A stretch of 64,000 bases of DNA from VRUE01 sp963728365 (lineage in GTDB: Bacteria; Actinomycetota; Thermoleophilia; Solirubrobacterales; 70-9), in contig CAVSJI010000001.1 of assembly GCA_963728365.1 (NCBI GenBank), positions 62,001 through 126,000 on the forward strand, written 5' to 3'. The position numbers and the translations under genes are program-made. A model generated the notes under the pieces. The model was not told the origin of the DNA and searched no databases. It was given only the letters and a program-made list of their open reading frames with translations. How positions within the stretch are numbered: the stretch's first letter is position 1; each line of letters opens with the position of its first letter. This document shows, piece after piece, positions 7,635 through 17,991 of the stretch.

Positions 7635-10600
7635 TTGAGGGAAGGCAAGCAAGTCAGCAGGGCGGGGGAGAAGTCAAGGAAGAGCGGCCACGAAGGTCGC
7701 TGGGCAGGCAGGAGCAGGGCGCTCGCGCTGGCGACGCTCGTGACGGGGATCGGGATGACAGCCGGGACCGCGCAGGCGGCGCCGCTTCACCGCGAGGCCC
7801 TCGAAGAAACCGCCTTCCCGCTCGCCGCCCAGAACAAGCCCTGCGGAACCGTCGTGGACAACAAAGGCGACGTCTACCTCTCCACCCGCGGCGACGGCAA
7901 GGTCTCGATCTACTCTTCGACCGGCGCCCCGATCACCTCCTTCACCGCCGCGGCGGGCGGCCCCGAACCCTGCGGCCTGGCCGTGGACTCCAAAGGCGAG
8001 CTCTACGTCGAAGACCGCTTCACCAACGTCTACCGCTACCACCCCTCCGCCTATCCGCCCACCGCCACCACCACCTACACCCCCGAGGCCACGGCGCTGG
8101 TCGGCGCCGAAGCGAGCGCGGTCGCGGTCAATCCGACCAACGACCACGTGCTCGTCGACGAGAAGACCAAGGCGGTCGAATTCGACTCCGCCGCCAACGG
8201 CAACGGCGAACTGAACGGCGCGATCGGCGAAGGCATCCTCACCGAATCCTGGGGGATCGACGTCTACGGCGCCAACGGCGAGATCTACGTCAACGACCAC
8301 ATCTCCAACTCCGCCAACCGCGTCTACGTGCTCAACTCCGTCGGCGACGCCGTCTTGAACACGATCACCGGCACCAACGTGCCCAACTTCCCCGCCGGCT
8401 TCCACGCCCCCTTCAGCTTCTCCACCGGCACCCTCAAACACCAGATGCTCGCCGTGGACCAAAACAACGGCCACGTGCTGGTCGCCAACGCCGAGAACAC
8501 CTCCGGCGGCAACGGCCACAGGGTGATCGACGAGTTCGACGCCCAAGGGAACTTCGTCACCCAGATCGGCGGCGTCTTGGCCTCAGACCCCAACGACGTG
8601 GCGATCGACAACTCCGGCACGCCCACCAACGGCAACCTCTACGCCACCTCGGGCGCCAACGCCTCGGGCGAACTGCTGGGCTACGGGCCGCTGGAACCGA
8701 TTCCCCACCGCAAGGCCCTCGAAGAAACCGCCTTCCCGCTCGCCGCCCAGAACAAGCCCTGCGGAACCGTCGTGGACAACAAAGGCGACGTCTACCTCTC
8801 CACCCGCGGCGACGGCAAGGTCTCGATCTACTCTTCGACCGGCGCCCCGATCACCTCCTTCACCGCCGCGGCGGGCGGCCCCGAACCCTGCGGCCTGGCC
8901 GTGGACTCCAAAGGCGAGCTCTACGTCGAAGACCGCTTCACCAACGTCTACCGCTACCACCCCTCCGCCTATCCGCCCACCGCCACCACCACCTACACCC
9001 CCGAGGCCACGGCGCTGGTCGGCGCCGAAGCGAGCGCGGTCGCGGTCAATCCGACCAACGACCACGTGCTCGTCGACGAGAAGACCAAGGCGGTCGAATT
9101 CGACTCCGCCGCCAACGGCAACGGCGAACTGAACGGCGCGATCGGCGAAGGCATCCTCACCGAATCCTGGGGGATCGACGTCTACGGCGCCAACGGCGAG
9201 ATCTACGTCAACGACCACATCTCCAACTCCGCCAACCGCGTCTACGTGCTCAACTCCGCCGGCGACGCCGTCTTGAGCACGATCACCGGCACCAACGTGC
9301 CCAACTTCCCCGCCGGCTTCCACGCCCCCTTCAGCTTCTCCACCGGCACCCTCAAACACCAGATGCTCGCCGTGGACCAAAACAACGGCCACGTGCTGGT
9401 CGCCAACGCCGAGAACACCTCCGGCGGCAACGGCCACAGGGTGATCGACGAGTTCGACGCCCAAGGGAACTTCGTCACCCAGATCGGCGGCGTCTTGGCC
9501 TCAGACCCCAACGACGTGGCGATCGACAACTCCGGCACGCCCACCAACGGCAACCTCTACGCCACCTCGGGCGCCAACGCCTCGGGCGAACTGCTGGGCT
9601 ACGGGCCGCTGGAACCGATTCCCCACCGCAAGGCCCTCGAAGAAACCGCCTTCCCGCTCGCCGCCCAGAACAAGCCCTGCGGAACCGTCGTGGACAACAA
9701 AGGCGACGTCTACCTCTCCACCCGCGGCGACGGCAAGGTCTCGATCTACTCTTCGACCGGCGCCCCGATCACCTCCTTCACCGCCGCGGCGGGCGGCCCC
9801 GAACCCTGCGGCCTGGCCGTGGACTCCAAAGGCGAGCTCTACGTCGAAGACCGCTTCACCAACGTCTACCGCTACCACCCCTCCGCCTATCCGCCCACCG
9901 CCACCACCACCTACACCCCCGAGGCCACGGCGCTGGTCGGCGCCGAAGCGAGCGCGGTCGCGGTCAATCCGACCAACGACCACGTGCTCGTCGACGAGAA
10001 GACCAAGGCGGTCGAATTCGACTCCGCCGCCAACGGCAACGGCGAACTGAACGGCGCGATCGGCGAAGGCATCCTCACCGAATCCTGGGGGATCGACGTC
10101 TACGGCGCCAACGGCGAGATCTACGTCAACGACCACATCTCCAACTCCGCCAACCGCGTCTACGTGCTCAACTCCGTCGGCGACGCCGTCTTGAACACGA
10201 TCACCGGCACCAACGTGCCCAACTTCCCCGCCGGCTTCCACGCCCCCTTCAGCTTCTCCACCGGCACCCTCAAACACCAGATGCTCGCCGTGGACCAAAA
10301 CAACGGCCACGTGCTGGTCGCCAACGCCGAGAACACCTCCGGCGGCAACGGCCACAGGGTGATCGACGAGTTCGACGCCCAAGGGAACTTCGTCACCCAG
10401 ATCGGCGGCGTCTTGGCCTCAGACCCCAACGACGTGGCGATCGACAACTCCGGCACGCCCACCAACGGCAACCTCTACGCCACCTCGGGCGCCAACGCTT
10501 CGGGCGAACTGCTGGGCTACGGGCCGCTGGACTACCCGTCCGGCATACCGCTCACGGTCGCAAAGACCGGGACCGGAGACGGCACCGTGACCAGCTCCCC

Positions 10601-13600
10601 GGCGGGTATCGACTGCGGGACCGAATGCAGCCACGACTTCGAAACAGACGAAGAGGTGATCCTCAGCGCCGCCCCGGACTCCCACTCGCGCTTCACCGGC
10701 TGGACGGGCTGCGAAGAAGAACCGAGTCCGAACGAATGCAAGCTGACGATGGACGAAGAGCACGAAGTCAGCGCCTCCTTCGCCTGGCCCAAATTGAAAG
10801 TCGTGAAGTCCAAAACCGGCACCGGCAAAGTCACGAGCACCGCCAAAGGCGCCAACGAAGAACAGATCAACTGCGGCTCTCACTGCGAAGAAAGCTTCCC
10901 CGGCGGGGAACCGCTCCTCCTCACCGCGACCCCCGAAGGCGGCTCGATCCTCAAGGAATGGAGCGGCTGCGACGAAGTGCCGACCCAGACCACGTGCAAG
11001 ATCGCCCCGCCCAGCGAAACCCCGGTGAGCGAAGTCACCGCGACCTTCGCCGCCAAGCCCCTGATCGCAGAACAGAAGGCCTACGCGCACGACACCTGCG
11101 CGCGACTGGAAGCGAAGATCAACCCCGAGAGCGAGGACACCCACTACCACTTCGAGTACACCACGCAGGCGGGCTTCGAAGCAGAAGGCTTCCTCGGGGC
11201 GCAATCGGTGCCCGTCCCCGCCGGGACGATCCCCTCCGGCGAAGCAGCGGTGGCGGTCTTCGCGGTCGCCTGCGACCTGACCCCAGGGGCCGCCTACCGC
11301 TTCCGGGCGGTGGCCTTCAACTCGGTGGGCTACACCGAAGGAGCAGCACTCGCCTTCAACACCCACGCCACGGCTTCCGCCGGGCTGCCCGACAACCGCG
11401 CCTACGAGCAGGCCACCCCGGTTGACAAGGACGGGGGGGACGCGACCGGGACGGCACCTTTCGTCAAAGCGGCCGCAGACGGCGACGGCGTGACCTTCGG
11501 CAGCACCTCGGGCATCCCCGGCGGGGAAGGGGCGCAGGAACTGTCGCTCTTCCTCGCCAGCCGCACCTCCGACGGCTGGTTCACGCAGGGCCTCCTGCCG
11601 CCGGGCGACACGGGGCAGAAAGCCGGAGTCAGGGGCTGGACACCTGACTTCGCCGAGGTCTTCGCGCGGGCAACCAAACTCGGCGAACCGCGCCAGACGA
11701 CCTTCCTGGCACGCCCCAGCGACGGCAGGCCGATCGCGACCATAGCCCCATACACCGCAAACGCCTCCTTCGACTACGCCGGTGCCTCGAAAGACGGCTC
11801 GGTCGCAGTCTTCGAATCGACCTCGAAGCTGACCCCCGACGCCCTGGAAGGGCACTCCAACGTCTACGCCTGGGACCGCGAAGCGCCCCCCGGCGAACAG
11901 CTGCATCTCGCCGGGACGATGAACACCGAAGCCGAAAGCGAAGCGCAGCTGGGAGAAGGTGCCTTCGGCGGCCCCTATGACTGGGTCTCGGGCACGAGCA
12001 AAGCGAGCCTGCAAAGGGGCGGCTCGGCGTCCTCCTACTACACTCAAGACGAACACGCGGTAGCCGCCGACGGCTCAGTCTTCTTCACCGGCGCGGGCAC
12101 CGGGCAGCTGTATGAGCGGCTCAACCCGACCGAGTCGCAGAGCCCGCTCGACGGAGAAGGGCATTGCGAAGACCCGGCCAAGGCCTGCACGGTCCACGTC
12201 TCGGCCTCGGAGAGGACGATCGGCATCGGCCCTGGAGGCCACGACGGCGGCGGCCCCCAGCCCGCCGCTTTCGCCGGCGCAACGGCCGACGGCACGAAGG
12301 CCTTCTTCACCTCCGCCGAGCTGCTCACCGACGACGCCAACACCGGCCCCGAACACCTGGGGGCGGCGATCGCCCGAGCCAAGCTCGGCGCCACCGAAGC
12401 CGAAGAAGTGAAGCTCAGCTTCCTGCCCACCTCCGCCACGGCCGTCGACGTGGACGGCGGCTACGTCTACTGGGTCGAACCCGAAGGCGAGTCGATCGGC
12501 CGCGCCAAGCTGGGCGCCACGGAACCCGAAGAAATCGACCCCGCCTTCATCCCGAGGTCCGACCTCGAAGTCCAGCGCGAAGTCGAACCGGGCGTCTTCG
12601 AAGGCTTCGCCGACATCCAGGGCGTCGCCGTGCTCGACGAACTCGGCAAGGAATACGTCTACTGGACCAACGCCGTGGACGGCGAGGAAGGCCATGGCAC
12701 GATCGGCAGGGCCGAGCTGAGTGGCGCCAACCCCGAACCGGAGCTCATCGAAGGCGCCTACGATCCGCGCGGGATCGACGCGAGCGCGGAAGCGGGGCAC
12801 GAATACGTCTACTGGGTGAACGCGGGCTATGACACCGGAAACGGCAGTGGCTACGTAGGGCGCGCTGGTCTCGCGGGGGGCAGCCCTCAGCAGGAATTCA
12901 TCAAGTTCGCCAGCGGTGATGTGGCAGTGAACGGAACAACGATCTACTTCTCGCGCACGAACGGCAGCGACGGCTTCATCCGCCAGGGAAGCATCGCCGA
13001 CGGCACGGAAAACGGCAATGCAGACGTGACGGTATCCGGCGCAAAATCCCCGCCGCCGATCACGCTAGATGGCTCGCATCTTTACTTCGCCAACCCCAAC
13101 ACGAGCGTCATCGGCCGCTCTAACCTCGACGGCAGCGCTCCGGTGGAATACGCCAAGGGCGCCGGCAACCCCAAAGGCCTCGCCGTCGACGCCACCCACC
13201 TCTACTGGTCGGCCAACCAGGAAGTGGTCGCCAACCCCGGCAACGACCTCTACCGCTACAGCGCCGAAGCCCCGGAAGGCGAAAGGCTCACCGACCTCAT
13301 CCCCGACTCCGCCGACCTGAACGGGATCGAAGTGCAGGGCGTGCTGGGGATATCGAAAGGTGGCGATCACGTCTACCTGGCTGCCAACGGGGTGCCGGCC
13401 GGGATCGGGAACAGCCCCAACGAAGCCGGCGAAGAAGCCAAAGCGGGCAACTGCAAAGGCACTCCGGGCACCGCGAGCGGCGAATGCAACCTCTACATGT
13501 GGCACGAAGACCCCGAAAGCCATGCGAGCGAAGTCGTGTTCGTGGTGCGGCTCGACGCGAGCGGGGGTACGGACGGAGACACGGCGAACTGGTCTGCCTC

Positions 13601-14507
13601 GAGGGAGGTCTCTCCCTCCGACACCTTCCAGAAGACCGCCCGCGTCAGCTCCGACGGCACGCTGCTCTTCCGCTCCCGCCTCCGGCTCACCCCCTACGAC
13701 AGCAAAGGCACGTCGGAGCTCTACCGCTACCAGCCCGGCGATGCCGGCTCGAGCTGCGTCTCCTGCGATCCGAGCGGGGCAGCGCCGACAGGGCAGCCGT
13801 TCCTGGGGACGATCGAGCTGGCGGCACTGATTCCAGCCCCTCCGGCCTTACAACTCTCCCGCGTGCTCTCCTCGAGCGGCAACCAGGCCTTCTTCGAGAC
13901 CACCGACGCGCTGGTGGCGGGCGACGTAAACGGCGACGGGGGCTGCCCGGCCACCGGCAGCGGCATCCAGCACGGCACCGGAAACAACGCCTACCGCGCC
14001 TGCCAGGACGTCTACGAGTGGGAGGCCCCCGGCGCCGGCACCTGCACCGAAGGAAGCCCCTCCTACTCCACCCAGGACAAAGGCTGCCTGTACCTGATCT
14101 CCACGGGGAAGGAAAGAGAACCGTCCTTCCTGCTCGACGCCTCTGAGAGCGGCAACGACGTCTTCATCTTCACCCGCTCGCAGCTGGTCGAGCAGGACAA
14201 GGACGAACTGATCGACGTCTACGACGCCCGGGTGAACGGCGGGATCGCCGCCCAGAGCGAAGCGGCACCGCCGCCCTGCGAATCGGCGGAGGCCTGCCAT
14301 GGCCCTGAAACCCCGCAGCCTGCTCAGGAGACGCCCCCGAGCGCCTCCTTTGCGGGCCCGCCCAACCCGGTTCCTCACCGCCATCGCGCCAAGAAGCGCC
14401 ACGCCAAGCGACGGCATCATCACCACCGGCGCCATCGCCATCGCCACCGGGGCAGGCACCGCGCCCACCGAGACCGAGCCCACGCCAACCGGGGGGCAAA
14501 GCGATGA
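7635..14507 (+). CDS. giant secreted beta-propeller protein with three tandem NHL-like repeats (NHL1)
   Basis: 2290 residues from a TTG start preceded by agaggggc; the copy at 18867 begins at the same TTG. Order: signal peptide to about residue 48 (AQA/AP). Three nearly identical 306-residue NHL/propeller-like units (about 53-970) with motifs such as CGLAVDSKGELYVED and NDVAIDNSG. Two 'divergent InlB B-repeat'-like domains (about 970-1138: GTGDGTVTSSPAGIDCG, RFTGWTGC). A fibronectin-III-like segment (to ~1240). WD40/TolB-like and YWTD-like propeller stretches (DGGYVYWVEPEG, GIDASAEAGHEYVYWVN). Finally an extreme His/Arg tail of about 45 residues. No catalytic site is recognised; the architecture fits a surface or extracellular binding protein. 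Its stop overlaps the start of D1 (ATGA), so the two are translationally coupled. Confidence 0.87.
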   Translation: MREGKQVSRAGEKSRKSGHEGRWAGRSRALALATLVTGIGMTAGTAQAAPLHREALEETAFPLAAQNKPCGTVVDNKGDVYLSTRGDGKVSIYSSTGAPITSFTAAAGGPEPCGLAVDSKGELYVEDRFTNVYRYHPSAYPPTATTTYTPEATALVGAEASAVAVNPTNDHVLVDEKTKAVEFDSAANGNGELNGAIGEGILTESWGIDVYGANGEIYVNDHISNSANRVYVLNSVGDAVLNTITGTNVPNFPAGFHAPFSFSTGTLKHQMLAVDQNNGHVLVANAENTSGGNGHRVIDEFDAQGNFVTQIGGVLASDPNDVAIDNSGTPTNGNLYATSGANASGELLGYGPLEPIPHRKALEETAFPLAAQNKPCGTVVDNKGDVYLSTRGDGKVSIYSSTGAPITSFTAAAGGPEPCGLAVDSKGELYVEDRFTNVYRYHPSAYPPTATTTYTPEATALVGAEASAVAVNPTNDHVLVDEKTKAVEFDSAANGNGELNGAIGEGILTESWGIDVYGANGEIYVNDHISNSANRVYVLNSAGDAVLSTITGTNVPNFPAGFHAPFSFSTGTLKHQMLAVDQNNGHVLVANAENTSGGNGHRVIDEFDAQGNFVTQIGGVLASDPNDVAIDNSGTPTNGNLYATSGANASGELLGYGPLEPIPHRKALEETAFPLAAQNKPCGTVVDNKGDVYLSTRGDGKVSIYSSTGAPITSFTAAAGGPEPCGLAVDSKGELYVEDRFTNVYRYHPSAYPPTATTTYTPEATALVGAEASAVAVNPTNDHVLVDEKTKAVEFDSAANGNGELNGAIGEGILTESWGIDVYGANGEIYVNDHISNSANRVYVLNSVGDAVLNTITGTNVPNFPAGFHAPFSFSTGTLKHQMLAVDQNNGHVLVANAENTSGGNGHRVIDEFDAQGNFVTQIGGVLASDPNDVAIDNSGTPTNGNLYATSGANASGELLGYGPLDYPSGIPLTVAKTGTGDGTVTSSPAGIDCGTECSHDFETDEEVILSAAPDSHSRFTGWTGCEEEPSPNECKLTMDEEHEVSASFAWPKLKVVKSKTGTGKVTSTAKGANEEQINCGSHCEESFPGGEPLLLTATPEGGSILKEWSGCDEVPTQTTCKIAPPSETPVSEVTATFAAKPLIAEQKAYAHDTCARLEAKINPESEDTHYHFEYTTQAGFEAEGFLGAQSVPVPAGTIPSGEAAVAVFAVACDLTPGAAYRFRAVAFNSVGYTEGAALAFNTHATASAGLPDNRAYEQATPVDKDGGDATGTAPFVKAAADGDGVTFGSTSGIPGGEGAQELSLFLASRTSDGWFTQGLLPPGDTGQKAGVRGWTPDFAEVFARATKLGEPRQTTFLARPSDGRPIATIAPYTANASFDYAGASKDGSVAVFESTSKLTPDALEGHSNVYAWDREAPPGEQLHLAGTMNTEAESEAQLGEGAFGGPYDWVSGTSKASLQRGGSASSYYTQDEHAVAADGSVFFTGAGTGQLYERLNPTESQSPLDGEGHCEDPAKACTVHVSASERTIGIGPGGHDGGGPQPAAFAGATADGTKAFFTSAELLTDDANTGPEHLGAAIARAKLGATEAEEVKLSFLPTSATAVDVDGGYVYWVEPEGESIGRAKLGATEPEEIDPAFIPRSDLEVQREVEPGVFEGFADIQGVAVLDELGKEYVYWTNAVDGEEGHGTIGRAELSGANPEPELIEGAYDPRGIDASAEAGHEYVYWVNAGYDTGNGSGYVGRAGLAGGSPQQEFIKFASGDVAVNGTTIYFSRTNGSDGFIRQGSIADGTENGNADVTVSGAKSPPPITLDGSHLYFANPNTSVIGRSNLDGSAPVEYAKGAGNPKGLAVDATHLYWSANQEVVANPGNDLYRYSAEAPEGERLTDLIPDSADLNGIEVQGVLGISKGGDHVYLAANGVPAGIGNSPNEAGEEAKAGNCKGTPGTASGECNLYMWHEDPESHASEVVFVVRLDASGGTDGDTANWSASREVSPSDTFQKTARVSSDGTLLFRSRLRLTPYDSKGTSELYRYQPGDAGSSCVSCDPSGAAPTGQPFLGTIELAALIPAPPALQLSRVLSSSGNQAFFETTDALVAGDVNGDGGCPATGSGIQHGTGNNAYRACQDVYEWEAPGAGTCTEGSPSYSTQDKGCLYLISTGKEREPSFLLDASESGNDVFIFTRSQLVEQDKDELIDVYDARVNGGIAAQSEAAPPPCESAEACHGPETPQPAQETPPSASFAGPPNPVPHRHRAKKRHAKRRHHHHRRHRHRHRGRHRAHRDRAHANRGAKR
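7791..10541 (+). repeat. three 918-bp tandem repeats inside NHL1
   Basis: Units start at 7791, 8709 and 9627, period 918 bp (306 codons). They are almost identical in DNA. The middle unit differs from the outer two at gccggcgac...ttgagc versus gtcggcgac...ttgaac, and the first begins HREAL rather than HRKAL. Near-identity at silent sites implies recent amplification or ongoing homogenisation. Confidence 0.95.
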
Positions 14508-17500
14508 TCCGCCGCAGCGCAGCAATCCTCGCCGTCCTTTCGCTCTGCCCGCTGGGAGCCTCTCAGGCAAGCGCAGCCCCGCCCGAGGCGCACGCGGCGT
14601 GGCGCCTAACCCTCAGCTCCCAGCCGACCAACTTCGAACCGGGCTCGAGCAAAGGCACCTACCTGATCGTCGCCACCAACGTCGGTGCCAAGGCGAGCGA
14701 AGGCCCGATCACGATCACGGACACCCTGCCGGATACCCCGTCGGGAGGCCTCACCCCGACCGGCGCCAGCGGGCTGACCAACGACTTCATCGGCGAAGGC
14801 CCCGAATGCCAGGTGGTCGGCAAGACGGTCACCTGCACCAGCGCCGGCCCGATCCGCCCCGGCCTCAGCATCTGGGTGACGATCGGCGTGCAGGCCGACA
14901 ACCTCCCCGACCCCACGACCCTGCCCGACGAAGCGACGATCTCCGGCGGCGGCGCCTTGGAAGACGTCAGCGCCCAGGTGCAGAGCACGGTCAGCGACAC
15001 GGTCGCCCCCTTTGGCTTCCTCGGCGGGGAATCGGGCTTCTCGGCGTCGCTCAACTCCGGCGACGGCGGACCCACCACCCACGCCGGCGACCACCCCTAC
15101 CAGCTGACCGCGACGCTCGGCTTCCCCACCGAATCCCCGCCCCCGGGCGGGCCGCTCAGCCTGACCAACACGGGGCACCCCCGCGACGCCGTCGTTGAGC
15201 TGCCCCGCGGGCTGACCGGGGACCCCGCCGCCACCCCGGTGCTCTGCACCGAGGCCGAGCTGACCAGCCAGGGCAACCCCGGCTGCCCCGACGCCTCCCA
15301 GGTGGGGTTGGCGATCACAACGATCCTCGCCACCAACGTCGGCCCGCGCTCGGTGCCGCTGTTCAACATGGTCCCGCCGCCCGGCTCGCCGGCCTCCTTC
15401 GGCTTTGACGCGGGCGGCTACGGGGTCTTCATCCACGTGCTCGGCTCGGTGCGCAGCGACTCCGACTACGGGATCGACGGCGAGGCCCACGACATCCTCG
15501 CCCTCGGCGCCAACCCGATCCTCGCCACCCAGGTCTCGCTGTGGGGCAAGCCTTCCGACAAAGGCCACGACTTCGCCCGCAACAAGTGCCTGCGGGCCGT
15601 GCCGCGCCTGGCAGGCCCCTGCGAAGTCCCCGAAGAGGAAACCGCCCTGCTCACCCTGCCGGGGGAGTGCACCGGCCAGGCGGCGATCACCACCGCGCGC
15701 ACCGACAGCTGGGAGGAACCGAGCCCGCCCTTCGAAGAACGCGAAGCCGCCTATGAGAACGCCACCCTGAACGGCGTCGCCAAAGCCTTCGACGGCTGCA
15801 ACGAGCTCAAATTCGAGCCGAGCTTCAGCGCCCGGCCGAGCACCAACCTCGCCGACTCCCCGACCGGCCTTGAAGTCGACCTGCGCCAGCCCCAGGAAAC
15901 CGGCTTCGAAGGCCGCTCCACGGCGATGCTGAAAGACGCGACGCTCGCCTTCCCCGAGGGCCTCACCGTGAACGCCTCCTCGGGAGACGGCCTGGGCGCC
16001 TGCACGAGCGGGCAGATCGGCCTCACCACGCCGGTCGGCCAGGCCGATGAAATCCGCTTCGCAAAGCAGCCCGACAGCTGCCCGGACTCGGCCAAGCTCG
16101 GCACCATGGAAGTCACCACGCCGCTGCTCGCCCAGCGAGACGCCGAGCACGAGCTGGCGCTCGACGGCGAAGGCAAGCCCAAGCCCGAACCGCTTCATGG
16201 CTCGGTCTACCTGGCAAAGCCCTTCGACAACCCCTTCGACTCGCTGATCGCCGTCTACCTCTCGATCGCCGACCCCAAGAGCGGCACGATCGCCAAGCTC
16301 GCCGGTGAGGTCACCCCCGACCCCGCCACCGGGCGGCTGAGCACCACCTTCGAGGAAAACCCAGAGCTGCCCCTCCAGGACATCAAGGTCAACCTATTCG
16401 GCGGCTCGCGCGCGGGCCTTCAGACCCCGCCCGCCTGCGGCGCCTTCCAGAGCACGATGGACCTCACCCCCTGGAGCGCCCCCGAAGGCGCAGTCGCCCA
16501 CCTCGCCGACTCCTTCCAGACCACCGCCTCGCCGGGCGGCGGGCCCTGCGCCGAGCCAAACGCCCCGGCGCTCAGCGCCGGCACGCTCTCCCCCCAGGGG
16601 GGCACCTACAGCCCGCTGGTGGCGCGCCTCTCGCGCCCCGACGGCTCCCAGCGCCTGGCGCGCTTCGAGCTGACCCTGCCGCCCGGGCTGACCGCCCGCC
16701 CGGCCGGCGTGGCGGAGTGCTCTGAGGCCCAGATCGCCGCCGCTCAGGCCCGCTCGGGCACCGGCGATGGGGCCCTCGAGCAGGCCCACCCCTCCTGCCC
16801 GGCGGCCTCGGAGGTGGGCAGCCTCGACGTCGGCGCCGGCGCCGGGCCGGCCCCGCTTCACGTGCAGGGCCGCGCCTACCTCGCCGGCCCCTATGAGGGC
16901 GCCCCGCTCAGCCTGGTGACGATCGTCCCGGCGATCGCCGGCCCCTTCGACCTCGGCGCGGTGGTCGTCCGCGCCCCCGTGCACGTCGACCCCACCACAG
17001 GCCAGCCGCGCGCCGTCTCCGATCCCTTCCCCCAGATCCTGCACGGCATCCCCGTGGACGTGCGCTCGGTCACCGTGCGCGCCGATCGCTCCCAGTTCAC
17101 CCTCAACCCGACCTCGTGCGACCCCGAGCTCTTCAGCGGCGCCGCCACCTCGGTGCTCGGCGGGGTGGCCCCCCTCTCAGAGCGCTTCCAGGTCGGCGGC
17201 TGCCGCTCCCTCCCCTACAAGCCGCGCCTCTTCGCGCGGCTCTTCGGCCCCACCCACCGCGGCGCCCACCCGCGCCTGCGCGCGGTCTTCCTGGCCAAGC
17301 CCGGCGAAGCCGCCAGCAAGCGCATCGTCTTCGCCCTGCCGCACTCGGAGTTCATCGACCAAAGCCACTTCCGCACGATCTGCACCCGCGTGCAGTTCGC
17401 CGCCGATGCCTGCCCGCCGGGCTCGGTCTACGGCCGCGTCAGGGCCTTCACGCCGCTGCTCGATTACCCCCTCGAAGGCCCGGTCTACCTGCGCTCCTCC

Positions 17501-17827
17501 GACCACGAGCTGCCCGACGCGGTGATCCGCCTGCGCGGCCCCGCCTACCAGCCGATCGAAGTGGTTGCCGCGGGGCGCGTGGACTCCGTGCACGGCGGCA
17601 TCCGCACCAGCTTCGAAGCCCTCCCCGACGCGCCGCTCTCTAAGGTCGTCGTGATCACCCAGGGCAAGCGCAAGGGCCTCTTCCAGAACTCGACCAACCT
17701 CTGCCGCTCCGCCCACTTCGCCACGGTCCGCCTCGACGGGCAAAACGGCAAGGCCCACGACTTCCGAGCCCACCTGAGCGCCCGCTGCGCGCGGCACCGC
17801 CACCGGCACGGGCACCGGCGGCGCTGA
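14504..17827 (+). CDS. large secreted protein, family D (D1), DUF11-like N-terminus
   Basis: 1107 residues. Signal peptide MIRRSAAILAVLSLCPLGAS...ASA, then a DUF11/'conserved repeat'-like beta domain (about 30-140: NFEPGSSKGTYLIVATNVGA, GPITITDTLPD). Repeated stretches follow of the form 'LP.GLT..P.....C.......G...CP..S.VG', typical of actinobacterial secreted repeat proteins. The tail is RHRHRHGHRRR. It starts within the NHL1 stop (ATGA overlap), so it is made together with NHL1. D2 at 25724 is virtually identical; I see one amino-acid difference (SFEA versus SFES). No enzyme motif. Probably a cell-envelope or surface protein working with NHL1. Confidence 0.85.
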   Translation: MIRRSAAILAVLSLCPLGASQASAAPPEAHAAWRLTLSSQPTNFEPGSSKGTYLIVATNVGAKASEGPITITDTLPDTPSGGLTPTGASGLTNDFIGEGPECQVVGKTVTCTSAGPIRPGLSIWVTIGVQADNLPDPTTLPDEATISGGGALEDVSAQVQSTVSDTVAPFGFLGGESGFSASLNSGDGGPTTHAGDHPYQLTATLGFPTESPPPGGPLSLTNTGHPRDAVVELPRGLTGDPAATPVLCTEAELTSQGNPGCPDASQVGLAITTILATNVGPRSVPLFNMVPPPGSPASFGFDAGGYGVFIHVLGSVRSDSDYGIDGEAHDILALGANPILATQVSLWGKPSDKGHDFARNKCLRAVPRLAGPCEVPEEETALLTLPGECTGQAAITTARTDSWEEPSPPFEEREAAYENATLNGVAKAFDGCNELKFEPSFSARPSTNLADSPTGLEVDLRQPQETGFEGRSTAMLKDATLAFPEGLTVNASSGDGLGACTSGQIGLTTPVGQADEIRFAKQPDSCPDSAKLGTMEVTTPLLAQRDAEHELALDGEGKPKPEPLHGSVYLAKPFDNPFDSLIAVYLSIADPKSGTIAKLAGEVTPDPATGRLSTTFEENPELPLQDIKVNLFGGSRAGLQTPPACGAFQSTMDLTPWSAPEGAVAHLADSFQTTASPGGGPCAEPNAPALSAGTLSPQGGTYSPLVARLSRPDGSQRLARFELTLPPGLTARPAGVAECSEAQIAAAQARSGTGDGALEQAHPSCPAASEVGSLDVGAGAGPAPLHVQGRAYLAGPYEGAPLSLVTIVPAIAGPFDLGAVVVRAPVHVDPTTGQPRAVSDPFPQILHGIPVDVRSVTVRADRSQFTLNPTSCDPELFSGAATSVLGGVAPLSERFQVGGCRSLPYKPRLFARLFGPTHRGAHPRLRAVFLAKPGEAASKRIVFALPHSEFIDQSHFRTICTRVQFAADACPPGSVYGRVRAFTPLLDYPLEGPVYLRSSDHELPDAVIRLRGPAYQPIEVVAAGRVDSVHGGIRTSFEALPDAPLSKVVVITQGKRKGLFQNSTNLCRSAHFATVRLDGQNGKAHDFRAHLSARCARHRHRHGHRRR

Positions 17828-17991
17828 GGTCCCGGCAGAGTTAGAAAACGTTGCGCCGAAAAACTTGACTGAACGTCCCCGACGCGCGATGCTCGAGTGG
17901 TGCAGGAATGCAACGACTCCCTAACGGAAGCCGCTCGCGGCCCTGCGCAAGTCCATATGAGAATCCGTAATCAAAGAGAGGAAACCGAAGA

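Larger units (their letters stand above)
6606..17835 (+). repeat. C-NHL-D cassette, first copy of an ~11.2 kb tandem duplication
   Basis: Starts at cagagttagaaaacg and carries C2, NHL1 and D1. The next copy starts with the same bases at 17836. Identity is very high at the left (leader, C signal peptide) and right (from roughly 14.0 kb to the end of D), and lower in the middle where the two propeller genes diverge. Offset between copies is 11,230 at C and 11,220 at D. Confidence 0.9.

Noticed and set aside
7791..10541. CRISPR-like or minisatellite array
   Set aside because: The period is 918 bp, in frame, without spacers; these are protein-domain repeats.
7565..11425. A 1286-codon Arg-rich open frame overlapping NHL1 in another frame
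   Set aside because: It is the +1 shadow of the repeats in GC-rich DNA; composition (Arg/Gln/Leu) is an artefact and the NHL1 frame has a signal peptide and domains.
10419..12056. Long antisense open frames (545 and, at 21504-23414, 636 codons) opposite the NHL genes
   Set aside because: Gly/Val/Arg-rich reverse-frame shadows without start context or any recognisable domain; they repeat because the sense gene repeats.
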